DNA from: Bacillota bacterium
GTDB lineage: Bacteria > Bacillota > Clostridia > Christensenellales > SZUA-584
Length of the DNA stretch: 53,245 nucleotides
Reading direction: 5' to 3'
Assembly (NCBI GenBank): GCA_023399095.1
Contig: JAEWQS010000151.1
Location: forward strand, 1-53,245
A program made the translations under genes and the position numbers. Below are positions 18,001-24,505 of the stretch, piece by piece (the first letter of the stretch is position 1; each line of letters begins with the position of its first letter). Under the pieces are notes generated by a model that was given only the letters and a program-made list of their open reading frames with translations, ran no database searches and was not told where the DNA came from.

Positions 18001-18847
18001 CGTCATCGGTTATGCTGTTATCGGTTCCTTTTACCTTACTGCCATGCCAATATATCTTGTTATTGCTGCCTTTAATGCTGTATCCATCGAGTTTCTTGTC
18101 ATTAAATGACTCTTCAAAAAAAGGCGATATCCCGTGCCCTGAGATTTCATAAACGCCATTAAAATCATTCCCGGGAGTCTGCGCAATTCCTTTATTGCTT
18201 AAGTATGTGAGCAGCGTCTCTCCATCCTTAACGCAATAATACAACGCGTTATGGCAAATGTCGAAGGCATCGTTAACGGACAAAAGGTCATCCAGGCTTT
18301 CCTCGTATGTGCTGGATATAATACCTTTTTCCACCGCTTTTCCACTGGCATTTTCCAGCTTTAAATCTCCTTGCTGCCCGCCAAGATAATCAAGTGTCCT
18401 TAGTAAATAGAGTAGAAAAGTATCGAGATTGCATATCTCGTCTTCCATGAAACTGTTATTTGTTATGCCTTCAATAATACCATTATGGTACAGAAAACTT
18501 ATTTCTTTTTCTGCCTTATCAGACAAGTCTATAAACGGATGAGTATACGAGCTGCTTTGGGCCTCTTTGCCTAAGCCTGTGATATCGCAAATCATTTGCG
18601 CAGCGACGATTCTGGATACAAAACTATCCGCTGTATATTTATTTTCATCTATTAATCCATATTTAATAAAATCTTGCGCTGACTCACCCAGACTATTTTC
18701 AGTTTCAATGTTGGTCTTATTGCTTTGGGTAAGCGAAGGTGCTTCCTTCTTTTCTTCAAGATACGAAGGCTTTGAAAAACACGAAGAAAATAAAGTTGTC
18801 ACAATAATAATGGATATGACAAAACATATTTGTTTATATCTCTTCAT
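15086..18847 (-). CDS. large lipoprotein: SLH-like regions plus SGNH acetylesterase (sialate O-acetylesterase-like)
   Basis: About 1253 residues from the ATG at 18847, which has AAGGG seven bases upstream; an ATG 15 bases earlier has no such site. Lipobox LFSSC gives Cys23. An SLH-like segment spans about 55-160, a concanavalin-like sandwich about 225-480, a second SLH-like region about 500-665 and a small Ig-like domain about 665-745. The SGNH/SASA esterase follows, with GQSN (Ser754), YYQGEN and DPQNIHP (His983). The esterase probably removes O-acetyl groups from an extracellular glycan. SLH-like parts may hold it on the wall, redundantly with the lipid anchor. It is the first gene of the operon and is followed by the membrane-protein gene after 3 bp. 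Confidence 0.82.
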   Translation of the reverse strand: MKRYKQICFVISIIIVTTLFSSCFSKPSYLEEKKEAPSLTQSNKTNIETENSLGESAQDFIKYGLIDENKYTADSFVSRIVAAQMICDITGLGKEAQSSSYTHPFIDLSDKAEKEISFLYHNGIIEGITNNSFMEDEICNLDTFLLYLLRTLDYLGGQQGDLKLENASGKAVEKGIISSTYEESLDDLLSVNDAFDICHNALYYCVKDGETLLTYLSNKGIAQTPGNDFNGVYEISGHGISPFFEESFNDKKLDGYSIKGSNNKIYWHGSKVKGTDNSITDDGYLRIAGTGQELVKDQQFALDKDFMQGNESYGMTFTVNVSKMSNEGHEGRVIFRVIPRTADEDFTKYYAINYYMVLPLGDYQSNLARCKWSITNTNAPSGTKPLAEAYFLLKENMDYTARLLIENTDDGNVHIAFYIDGADRCSTEVNPLLEYTDSSEYKIMQSAQGPALGNSGYQNAGWGFASDVRFDDIKLYDTKNFAVQTEQLKEFTAMPVTLNEDDQYASQLKYLVNKGVLNPYQRNMDFDGHVSVAQFLASAMYLNANYMNEGQTLEEFVLPTYQKVFKGTKAEKQTDLSRVITRYEAALIIKNFMKGDRGTQKYHSLYKDKLEKDYQDSVYFAVQNSYLFLDENNSFNGDASLTREDMLWIFSCAVDSRLREKNSQLQIPSIISDNAILQGGKPVPISGKGMSGDTVTVKLGGQTKTAKVVDGEWNLELDSMPYGGPYDLTIKDSGYTYTFKRLYVGEVFVVAGQSNAEWSVYESADNKDTLQKFNNQTRVRLFRPVSRIAAESPLFDTETKWEVPGDIYSEYMLGTASAIGVFYVQKLMEINPEFKNIKIGIIQITYGGTSIEMFLPDCVNEKNHFVQKDNEVIASGFWKGYMDCVTPYGAKALIYYQGENSAHLGYQYEPMLRDYIWGVREEFNDPSLPVMLVQLAGYGDNYGQENDRWPQVREIQMRVANTTENVGLVSAIDLSDKDPQNIHPTVKRPIGDRLAYLAMEMIYGLDDTKQSSSLIDYELDGNVFKLKFDAEKLYIKQDVFGDVAFEVLNADGKWIPAQSKIEGSTLLVWADTAVVPQDVRYAWANYPKACLFNEYDLPVLPFNTTKDLNKIISYGDFTTTEHYLKKAYHLLNDNDAIINLSRNHEFRHVKIVNAYLLEYTDGDIIGQTPGDQIALLKKQQDLICESGTTETIVKASAHSLKAGDWIRNIKYNAMTQVLEVIDENTVRVDYVAGQCDGNRFEVYKNTGTITAER

Positions 18848-18899
18848 CCCCAAACCCTTCATACATATAAGTTATTCTAATAAAAAAAGTCTATTTCTT

Positions 18900-18928
18900 A
18901 TTGTATAACAGTTTACATAATTCTACAA
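18900..18928 (-). promoter_or_regulatory. promoter of the polysaccharide operon
   Basis: On the minus strand TTGTAG (18928-18923) and TACAAT (18905-18900) are spaced by 17 bp, about 50 bp before the esterase start. No other convincing promoter is seen within the operon, so this probably drives about 16 kb. No riboswitch-sized leader is present. Confidence 0.65.
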
Positions 18929-19084
18929 TGTTTTTGGGAATAAATGCGAACGTACATTATGGAAATATGGCGATATACTGAAAAAAGAGGCGAAAAAAGC
19001 AAGAATGCCGATAAATCCATAGGGTGTGACGTCAAGCTTTTTGTGGTTAAGGCGGAGCAAAAGATCGGGCGGTTTTTTCTGCAA

Positions 19085-19114
19085 AGAAAAACGGAGCAAA
19101 GTGAACTTTGCTCC
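19085..19114 (-). terminator. rho-independent terminator after the tRNA pair
   Basis: On the minus strand GGAGCAAAG and CTTTGCTCC form a perfect 9-bp stem with a 4-base loop, followed by GTTTTTC. It lies 5 bp after the tRNA-Met gene and isolates the tRNAs from the operon downstream. Confidence 0.9.
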
Positions 19115-19118
19115 GCCG

Positions 19119-19195
19119 TGGTAGCGGCGACTGGATTCGAACCAGTGACCCTCCGGGTATGAACCGAATGCTCTAGCCAGCTGAGCCACGCCGCC
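19119..19195 (-). tRNA. tRNA-Met (CAU), elongator type
   Basis: A 77-nt cloverleaf with encoded CCA. Anticodon CAU is complementary to 19159-19161. The acceptor stem GGCGGCG pairs with CGCCGCU (a G-U at 1-72), the T-loop reads GGTTCGAATCC and the D-arm GCTCAGCTGGCTAGAGC. The paired first base and the absence of three consecutive G-C pairs in the anticodon stem argue against the initiator. A tRNA-Ile with lysidine-modified CAU is possible but the acceptor stem is unlike the usual form. Confidence 0.9.
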
Positions 19196-19277
19196 ACGCT
19201 TTATCCCAAAAGCCTTAAGGCTTTCAGGACATACACAACCCGACTGAAAGTACATCCAATCGGGTCATAATTTAAAG

Positions 19278-19354
19278 TGGTTGCGGGGACAGGATTTGAA
19301 CCTGTGGCCTCCGGGTTATGAGCCCGACGAGCTACCAAACTGCTCTACCCCGCG
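19278..19354 (-). tRNA. initiator tRNA-fMet (CAU)
   Basis: A 77-nt cloverleaf with encoded CCA. The acceptor stem begins C1 opposite A72, the unpaired end recognised by formyltransferase and avoided by EF-Tu. The anticodon stem ends in three consecutive G-C pairs (GGG/CCC) around loop CTCATAA. Both are hallmarks of bacterial initiator tRNA. It lies 82 bp upstream of the elongator tRNA-Met in the same orientation, probably in one transcript. Confidence 0.95.
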
Positions 19355-19419
19355 TCAATGAGCGCAAGAAGTATTCTATATCAAAACCGTTTCCGCGTCA
19401 ACCGTTTTTTGCACAATTA

Positions 19420-19938
19420 TTATTTTCCAGCAAAAAAACAATTATCGTCTCTTAAGTCTTCGTGCTTGAAGATGCGTAAGGATTGATCTTCCAAATGATC
19501 GATTCCCTCAAATTCGTTGACAACGACGGAGTTAATATTCTTCTTTACCTCGGGCGATACATGTGTGATGCACATCTGCCGCACGCCGCCTATGCTCTTG
19601 CAGTCGTCCTCGATGAGCACATCCGGCTTCACCGCTTCCACGATGTCTTTATACGTTTGCCCCCTGTCACGATAATAAAGCTTTTCTCCGGGAAGACCAT
19701 AACGTTCGAGCAGCTTGGCAATCACGCCGACATGCCGCCCCTTGCGAGACGTGCAGTAACAAATCCGCGCGCCCAGCTCGTGCCATCGGCTGATGATCGT
19801 CACACAGTTGCCGACAGGCACATAGTTTTGAAAGCTAAACAGGTAAAGCTTAGCCTTGGGCTTAAATATCGTGCCTTCCACAAATATCATGATGCTGATA
19901 CCATCGCGACAGCTTTGAGACAGCTGTACAAAAGCCAA
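19420..19938 (-). CDS. HAD-fold protein with altered nucleophile motif
   Basis: A 172-residue protein. IMIFVEGTIF at about 16-25 occupies the place of HAD motif I but reads F-V-E-G-T instead of D-x-D-G-T, so the nucleophilic Asp is missing; YCTSRK stands for motif II and PDVLIEDD for motif IV, where acidic residues are kept. It probably binds but may not turn over a phosphorylated ligand in the usual way. The start is TTG, well supported by AGGAGG seven bases upstream; the family-like part begins at an internal ATG (residue 17) with a weaker site. It is the last of three co-oriented genes, 18 bp after the C39-like gene. Confidence 0.65.
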   Translation of the reverse strand: MAFVQLSQSCRDGISIMIFVEGTIFKPKAKLYLFSFQNYVPVGNCVTIISRWHELGARICYCTSRKGRHVGVIAKLLERYGLPGEKLYYRDRGQTYKDIVEAVKPDVLIEDDCKSIGGVRQMCITHVSPEVKKNINSVVVNEFEGIDHLEDQSLRIFKHEDLRDDNCFFAGK

Positions 19939-19956
19939 TTTATTACCTCCTGCCTG

Positions 19957-20571
19957 TCAGCCGGGATAGAAATACACACAGCCCGCTTTATATGGCTTTT
20001 GCTGCTGCCAGACGAGCTCAAACGGCAGCTCAAATTCCTTGCCGTATGTGGACACATGCACGCTTTGCTTACCGCTGTCGCAACCGGTTACGGCCATCCA
20101 ATGCCAATGAAAATCACGAAGCTCGCGCGACGGGTTTTTGAGAATCAGCAGTGCGGGCATATATTTTTCCTCCAGCGCTTTTTGTATGAATCCAAAAGCG
20201 TTTTGCGTATTGAGACTGCTATGCACCACCTGCGGCACGATATTAACGCCCCTGGCTTTGGCAAACGCCGCCGTGCCGGAGGCGAAAGCCGCTGTGCTTT
20301 TCAGCCCCATAAGCCCCGGCTTTACAAACCTTCTCACCTCGCTCATGTGCACCGTGAAGTCAGCCTTAGACGCTGGAAACAAATACGGGTAAAGCGGTGC
20401 GCAAGATTCCGCAAACACCTGCGCCATATACATCGTGATCAGCGCCGCGGTTGTCGGAGCGCAGCCGGACACGCTGTGCCATCTTTTCGCAAACCATTGC
20501 TGGTCGGCACCAAAGAACGCTGTGTGACCATCATAAATCTGCACCTTCTGTCGATCGATTGTCTGTATCAT
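19957..20571 (-). CDS. C39/papain-like cysteine peptidase-fold protein
   Basis: A 204-residue protein with no signal peptide. WHSVSGCAPTTAALI near residue 31-45 has the look of a papain-type active site (Cys then helix), and HWHWMAVTG near 155 supplies the His on a strand, as in bacterial C39-like peptidases. I do not recognise the exact family, and neither secretion nor substrate can be told. GAGGAA precedes the ATG. The start overlaps the end of the EamA transporter gene by 41 bp, so the two are probably translationally coupled. Confidence 0.55.
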   Translation of the reverse strand: MIQTIDRQKVQIYDGHTAFFGADQQWFAKRWHSVSGCAPTTAALITMYMAQVFAESCAPLYPYLFPASKADFTVHMSEVRRFVKPGLMGLKSTAAFASGTAAFAKARGVNIVPQVVHSSLNTQNAFGFIQKALEEKYMPALLILKNPSRELRDFHWHWMAVTGCDSGKQSVHVSTYGKEFELPFELVWQQQKPYKAGCVYFYPG

Positions 20572-21535
20572 TGTCTTCCTCTTTTATGTCAAGCTTATTG
20601 ATTTGTGTTCTCTTTAGCGGCGTATCCTGCCTGTTGACAATCACCATGCCCACCGCCACCAATACCACAGCCGCTATCATCTCGATGCCGATATGCTCAC
20701 CCGGCACAAACAGCACAGACAGCAACGTGCCAAACAGCGGGTTCGCGAACTTGTACTGTTCAAGCAGCGTGGCGTTATGGTATTTTAACAGCACAAACCA
20801 CAACGTAAACGCGATGGCTGAAATCGCCGCCAGATAGAACAGCAGCGCAGTCGCGCCCGCGTTCATCTGCACACCGCCGGGGCTGCCCGCATAGCCCATC
20901 ACACAGAGCATCAGGCCGCCGAATAAAAATTGCCAGCCGCTTAAGCGCACCACATCGATGCGCCCGCCGTATTTTCTCATCAGCACCATCGTCATGGCAA
21001 TCATCAAGCTGTGCAGCACAATAAACCCTTCGCCAAGCAGAGAAAATGTGAAAACGGCTCCCGCAAGCATTGATACGTTCACCACCACAACGCCCGCAAA
21101 CCCGCACAGCAGGCCAAGCCCCTTCTTCCAGCCAAGGCGGTCGTTTCTGGTCATGAAATGGGACATGACCGCCACCAAAAAAGCGCTTAAAGACGTGAGC
21201 ACGGCGGTCTTCACGGCCGTTGTGTGACCAAGCCCGATATAATATAGCACATACGCGCCGAATGTTTGCAGCAGCGCAATAAGCAGTATAAACGGCATTT
21301 CCCTGACTTTGGGTCTAAGGCTTGTGCGCATTCTGAGCTTCGCAAAAACAAGGATGCCAACGCCCGCGAGCGTAAAACGCAGACCCGCGAGCCATATCTT
21401 TTGAAATTCGTTCATGTCACCAAGAAGCTGATAGGTGATTTTCAGGCTTGGAAACGCGCTGCCCCAGAGCAAACAGCAGAACGTGGCCGTGATAAGCATC
21501 ACGCTTTTTTTCTCAAACACGCTGTGTTGATTCAT
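20531..21535 (-). CDS. EamA/DMT-superfamily transporter
   Basis: A 334-residue integral membrane protein with about ten TM helices arranged as two EamA repeats (about 12-145 and 165-300). LLWGSAFPSLKITYQLL near the N-terminus and the AVLTSLSAFLVAVMSHF segment are characteristic of the drug/metabolite transporter superfamily. Such proteins export amino acids or small metabolites; the substrate is unknown. AAGGAG precedes the ATG. It is the first gene of a three-gene set with the C39-like and HAD-like genes. Confidence 0.9.
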   Translation of the reverse strand: MNQHSVFEKKSVMLITATFCCLLWGSAFPSLKITYQLLGDMNEFQKIWLAGLRFTLAGVGILVFAKLRMRTSLRPKVREMPFILLIALLQTFGAYVLYYIGLGHTTAVKTAVLTSLSAFLVAVMSHFMTRNDRLGWKKGLGLLCGFAGVVVVNVSMLAGAVFTFSLLGEGFIVLHSLMIAMTMVLMRKYGGRIDVVRLSGWQFLFGGLMLCVMGYAGSPGGVQMNAGATALLFYLAAISAIAFTLWFVLLKYHNATLLEQYKFANPLFGTLLSVLFVPGEHIGIEMIAAVVLVAVGMVIVNRQDTPLKRTQINKLDIKEEDNDTDNRSTEGADL

Positions 21536-21627
21536 AGAAGCTCTCCTTTTCGGTCAAGCTATCATATCACAAAATGAAGCCGCAGGAAAAGCTTCCATTA
21601 TCTAAACACAAGCGGCGAAATATGTGG

Positions 21628-21633
21628 TATAAT
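21628..21633 (+). promoter_or_regulatory. -10 element of the thioesterase gene
   Basis: TATAAT preceded by TGG makes an extended -10, 38 bp before the thioesterase ATG. No clear -35 is seen. Confidence 0.5.
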
Positions 21634-21670
21634 GCGCTGAGTAAAGGCAAGTTAGTATGGAGAGTGTTTT

Positions 21671-22165
21671 ATGAAGAAAATTGTCAATAAACAACCGAAT
21701 TCCGCCGACTGCTTCGTCTGCGGTCTTAATAACGATAAAGGCCTTCAGGCTTTCTTTTATGAAACGGATACAAATGAATTGGTTGCGGTTTTTACACCTG
21801 ACCGGCTGCATCAGAGCTATCCGGGCCGGCTCCACGGCGGCGTCGCCGCGTGTATACTCGATGAAACAATCGGTCGCGCGATACAGATCGGCAATCCCGA
21901 CGTATGGGGTGTCACCGTGGAACTCAATCTCACATACAAAAAACCGTTGCCGTATGAATGCGAGCTCAAGGCGTTCGGGCGAATCACGCACGAAAACAGA
22001 CTGATGCTTGAAGGCGAAGGTGAGATATATACACCTGACGGCGAGGTCGCCGTCACGGCCAAGGCCAAGTATGTGAAAATGCGCATCGGTCAGATATCAG
22101 ATGAGTTTGACACATCAATCGACTGGAAAGTACAGCTTCATATCGACGACCCCACCGAGGTTTAG
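21671..22165 (+). CDS. PaaI-type hotdog thioesterase
   Basis: A 164-residue protein. The hotdog-fold core is recognisable from GRLHGGVAACILDETIGRA (about residues 55-73), the HGGxxxxxxD-type active-site region of PaaI/YbgC-like acyl-CoA thioesterases, followed by the long central helix and the LNLTYKKPLPYECELKAFG strand pair. A CFVCG motif near residue 15 is common in this subfamily. It probably hydrolyses a small acyl-CoA; the natural substrate is unknown. GGAGAG precedes the ATG and an extended -10 lies upstream. Monocistronic and convergent with the lysin gene. Confidence 0.85.
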   Translation: MKKIVNKQPNSADCFVCGLNNDKGLQAFFYETDTNELVAVFTPDRLHQSYPGRLHGGVAACILDETIGRAIQIGNPDVWGVTVELNLTYKKPLPYECELKAFGRITHENRLMLEGEGEIYTPDGEVAVTAKAKYVKMRIGQISDEFDTSIDWKVQLHIDDPTEV

Positions 22166-22173
22166 GAATAAAC

Positions 22174-22216
22174 GATTAGGCGTGAACTTCCCAAAAGCGG
22201 ATGTCTGCGCCTAATC
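22174..22216. repeat. inverted repeat between convergent genes
   Basis: GATTAGGCG at 22174-22182 and CGCCTAATC at 22208-22216 are perfect 9-bp arms around a 25-base loop. It could act as a two-way terminator, but neither side has a T-run. Confidence 0.5.
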
Positions 22217-22228
22217 CGTTATAGTGGT

Positions 22229-23275
22229 TTAATTTCCTGTCCAAAGGCCGCCAAGCTCGTTGCACGTATTCGGCCCGACAATGCCATCCACCTTAAGCCC
22301 CTTGCTTTGTTGAAATCTCTTGACAGCCGCTTCCGTCTTGGGGCCATAGATTCCATCGATTTGCCCAGGTGAAAACGACGCCTCCTGCAAAGCGTCCTGC
22401 ACATCATCGACATCGTCTCCTCGCATATATGGCGATGTGAGCTTTAATAGCCTGTTAAGCTCAAACGAGTTGAGTGGAGTATCCCAGCACGGGCAGTAAG
22501 GCTTTCCATCACAGTCGGTGACCCACTTGCCCAGCAACGCCTTGGTTGTATCTGGCCCGACAATTCCGTCCACCGAAAGGCCCTTGCTCTGCTGAAAGCT
22601 TTTGACGGCTGCTTCTGTTTTGGGTCCATAAAAACCGTCGACAGGCCCCGGTGAAAATCCCTGATCGGTGAGCGCCTGCTGAACTTCTTCCACATCCTCA
22701 CCTTGTGTATAAGGATGTGTGACTTTGAGATACCGGCCTAACCAGCAGGAAGGGGTGTCGGGATCGACAGGCGGTGTATATGCACTCTCATAATCAACGT
22801 CCGCCAAACGTCCCCAGTTGGTCCAGCGTTTCGTCGTCGCGGGCGCCTTCAGTTTACTCGTCACCACACCAATATTCGTTCCGCCCGCTTCGATCACTTT
22901 GCCGTCACCAATATACAGGCCGATATGCCCGCTTCGCCACACGCACAGTCCCGGTGTTTCCGGTATCGTGTCCAGTTTTCCCGTCTGCACACATCGCCTG
23001 AAAAGTGTGTTCGCCGTTTTATCGCCATAGCCGGAAATTCGGCTGCGATAAGCTTCGATGATAAGGCCGGAGCAGTCCACAACGATCTTTCCAAACCATC
23101 GGGCACATCTCACGACAAAATAGTTATAATCTCTACCCGACCTTCTTCGGCGCGCCCAGTCTTCTGCAAGCTCTTTTGTATATAGCTGTCCTTGTCCGCC
23201 AAAAACATAACCCCATCCGCTTTGTTTCGCATTCACGACAAAGCTAACAAGATCACTTGATTTTATTGCACCCAT
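22229..23275 (-). CDS. NlpC/P60-type endolysin with two peptidoglycan-binding domains
   Basis: A 348-residue protein. Residues 1-155 are an NlpC/P60 cysteine-peptidase domain with Cys68 in VVDCSGLI and His117 in GHIGLYIGDG. Two PG_binding_1 repeats follow, at about 180-250 and 280-345; each contains (Y)GPKTEAAVK-FQQSKGL-VDGIVGP. It lacks a signal peptide, as expected for a phage endolysin. A related lysin closes the phage block at 26669-27574, but this one lies about 3.4 kb away among cellular genes. AAGGAG precedes the ATG. It would cut peptide bonds of peptidoglycan. Confidence 0.88.
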   Translation of the reverse strand: MGAIKSSDLVSFVVNAKQSGWGYVFGGQGQLYTKELAEDWARRRRSGRDYNYFVVRCARWFGKIVVDCSGLIIEAYRSRISGYGDKTANTLFRRCVQTGKLDTIPETPGLCVWRSGHIGLYIGDGKVIEAGGTNIGVVTSKLKAPATTKRWTNWGRLADVDYESAYTPPVDPDTPSCWLGRYLKVTHPYTQGEDVEEVQQALTDQGFSPGPVDGFYGPKTEAAVKSFQQSKGLSVDGIVGPDTTKALLGKWVTDCDGKPYCPCWDTPLNSFELNRLLKLTSPYMRGDDVDDVQDALQEASFSPGQIDGIYGPKTEAAVKRFQQSKGLKVDGIVGPNTCNELGGLWTGN

Positions 23276-23386
23276 TTCGTTGTTCTCCTTTTTAAGCTGA
23301 TTTGTGACAGGATAAATAATGCTTCAATATAATACTATGCTTAAAAAAGATGAATCGTTCTTTATATAAGGAAGTGCAGATTTAAT

Positions 23387-23444
23387 TGTGTTTGGAACAC
23401 ATCAGAGTTATTCCTCTTGACACGCTTCTCGTTTTCAATAGAAT
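23387..23444 (+). promoter_or_regulatory. promoter and upstream palindrome of the FUSC-GNAT gene
   Basis: TTGACA at 23417-23422 and TAGAAT at 23439-23444 are spaced by 16 bp. Upstream, TGTGTT-TGG-AACACA (23387-23401) is a perfect palindrome around three bases, suitable as an activator or repressor site. It also lies upstream of the divergent lysin gene. Confidence 0.65.
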
Positions 23445-23476
23445 AGAGTTCAGACACATTATACAAGGGAGTATGC

Positions 23477-24445
23477 ATGAATCCACGCTACAAAATCGGC
23501 ATGAGAACCGTTAAAACGGTTGTCGCGGTGGGCATCTGCCTTCTCGCTTTTCAGTTTCTTGTGCCGAAAAGCAGCATCAACGGTATCCATGCGGCGCTGG
23601 CCGCCACCATCTGCATGAAATCGTCACTGCAAAACACGCTGCGAACAGGGCTGGATCGTGCCTCAGGCACCGTCGTGGGCTCCGTCATGGGCGTGCTGTT
23701 TCTGCTGCTCAGCACTCTGCTGCCCGCTCCGCTCATTTCCGCAATCGGGATACTCGGTGTGCTGCTCATCATCTACCTTTGCAACGTTTTTCGGCTTCAG
23801 GCCAGCGTCACCATCAGCGTCGTCGTCTTTTTGATCATTCTCATCGGCGAGCGCGATATCCCGCCCGTGTTTTATGGCCTCGCGCGGCTCGGCGAAACAA
23901 TTTTCGGTATATTTGTCGCATATATCGTCAACCGGTTTTTGAATCTGCAGCAAAAGAATCAGCCCGCAATGGCAGTAGTCGGCGGAGCTGCCGAGATTGT
24001 CCGGGAAGCGACTGATGCCGACATCGGCGCGATTATGCAGATATGGCTGCAATCGAGTATCGCAGCGCACCCTTTCTTAGGCGCGCTGTACTGGCATAAC
24101 CGATACGATGCTGTACGAGCCGCAGTCAGGCAAGCGCAAACCGCCGTATATGAGAACCACGGCAAGATACAAGGCTTTATCAGCCTTACTCCCGAAGCTG
24201 AGGTTCTTGAGCTATGTGTCGCGAAAAGCGCGCAGCACACGGGCATCGGTATCCGCCTTATCGAGCACGCCAAGCTGACTTTCTCGTGTCTGTCTGTCAA
24301 ATGCTTTAAACAAAATGAACGATCAGTGAAATTTCTTCTCAACCGTGGCTTTGTGCCTGTGCTTGAGAAGCTGAACGAAGAGGTCGGTTACGCCGAATAC
24401 ACGATGGAGTGGTCGGCTAAGAACAAGACTAAGACATGCTCTTAA
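23477..24445 (+). CDS. FUSC/ArAE-type membrane domain fused to a GNAT acetyltransferase
   Basis: A 322-residue fusion. Residues 1-155 contain about five TM helices of the FUSC/aromatic-acid exporter type (NGIHAALAATICM, then RASGTVVGSVMGVLF, a family hallmark). Residues about 170-315 are a GNAT domain related to E. coli YiaC: IWLQSSIAAHPF-YW and the acetyl-CoA loop HTGIGIRLIEHAK, then FLLNRGF. The fused order is continuous with no sign of a frameshift. Stand-alone FUSC halves of this size normally lack the GNAT part. A membrane transporter-like domain tied to a cytosolic acetyltransferase suggests acetylation of the transported compound or of the protein itself. AAGGGAG precedes the ATG. Confidence 0.82.
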   Translation: MNPRYKIGMRTVKTVVAVGICLLAFQFLVPKSSINGIHAALAATICMKSSLQNTLRTGLDRASGTVVGSVMGVLFLLLSTLLPAPLISAIGILGVLLIIYLCNVFRLQASVTISVVVFLIILIGERDIPPVFYGLARLGETIFGIFVAYIVNRFLNLQQKNQPAMAVVGGAAEIVREATDADIGAIMQIWLQSSIAAHPFLGALYWHNRYDAVRAAVRQAQTAVYENHGKIQGFISLTPEAEVLELCVAKSAQHTGIGIRLIEHAKLTFSCLSVKCFKQNERSVKFLLNRGFVPVLEKLNEEVGYAEYTMEWSAKNKTKTCS

Positions 24446-24467
24446 GAATTTGAATTCGCAAGCAAGC

Positions 24468-24495
24468 AAAAAGCGGGGACATCGCCCCGCTTTTG
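24468..24495. terminator. bidirectional rho-independent terminator
   Basis: AAAAGCGGGG and CCCCGCTTTT form a perfect 10-bp stem with a 6-base loop, with A-run and T-run on the two sides. It lies between the convergent FUSC-GNAT and Gfo/Idh genes and serves both. Confidence 0.92.
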
Positions 24496-24505
24496 TCACA
24501 GCCTT

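Noticed and set aside
19119..19195. tRNA-Ile2 with a lysidine-modified CAU anticodon
   Set aside because: The acceptor stem and variable region fit elongator tRNA-Met better and it is paired with tRNA-fMet; not fully excluded.
19483..20601. 372-codon plus-strand frame
   Set aside because: It is antisense to two genes that have good ribosome-binding sites and protein-like motifs; its own translation has no recognisable domain.
22174..22216. Inverted repeat as a rho-independent terminator
   Set aside because: Loop of 25 bases and no T-run on either strand; kept only as an inverted repeat.
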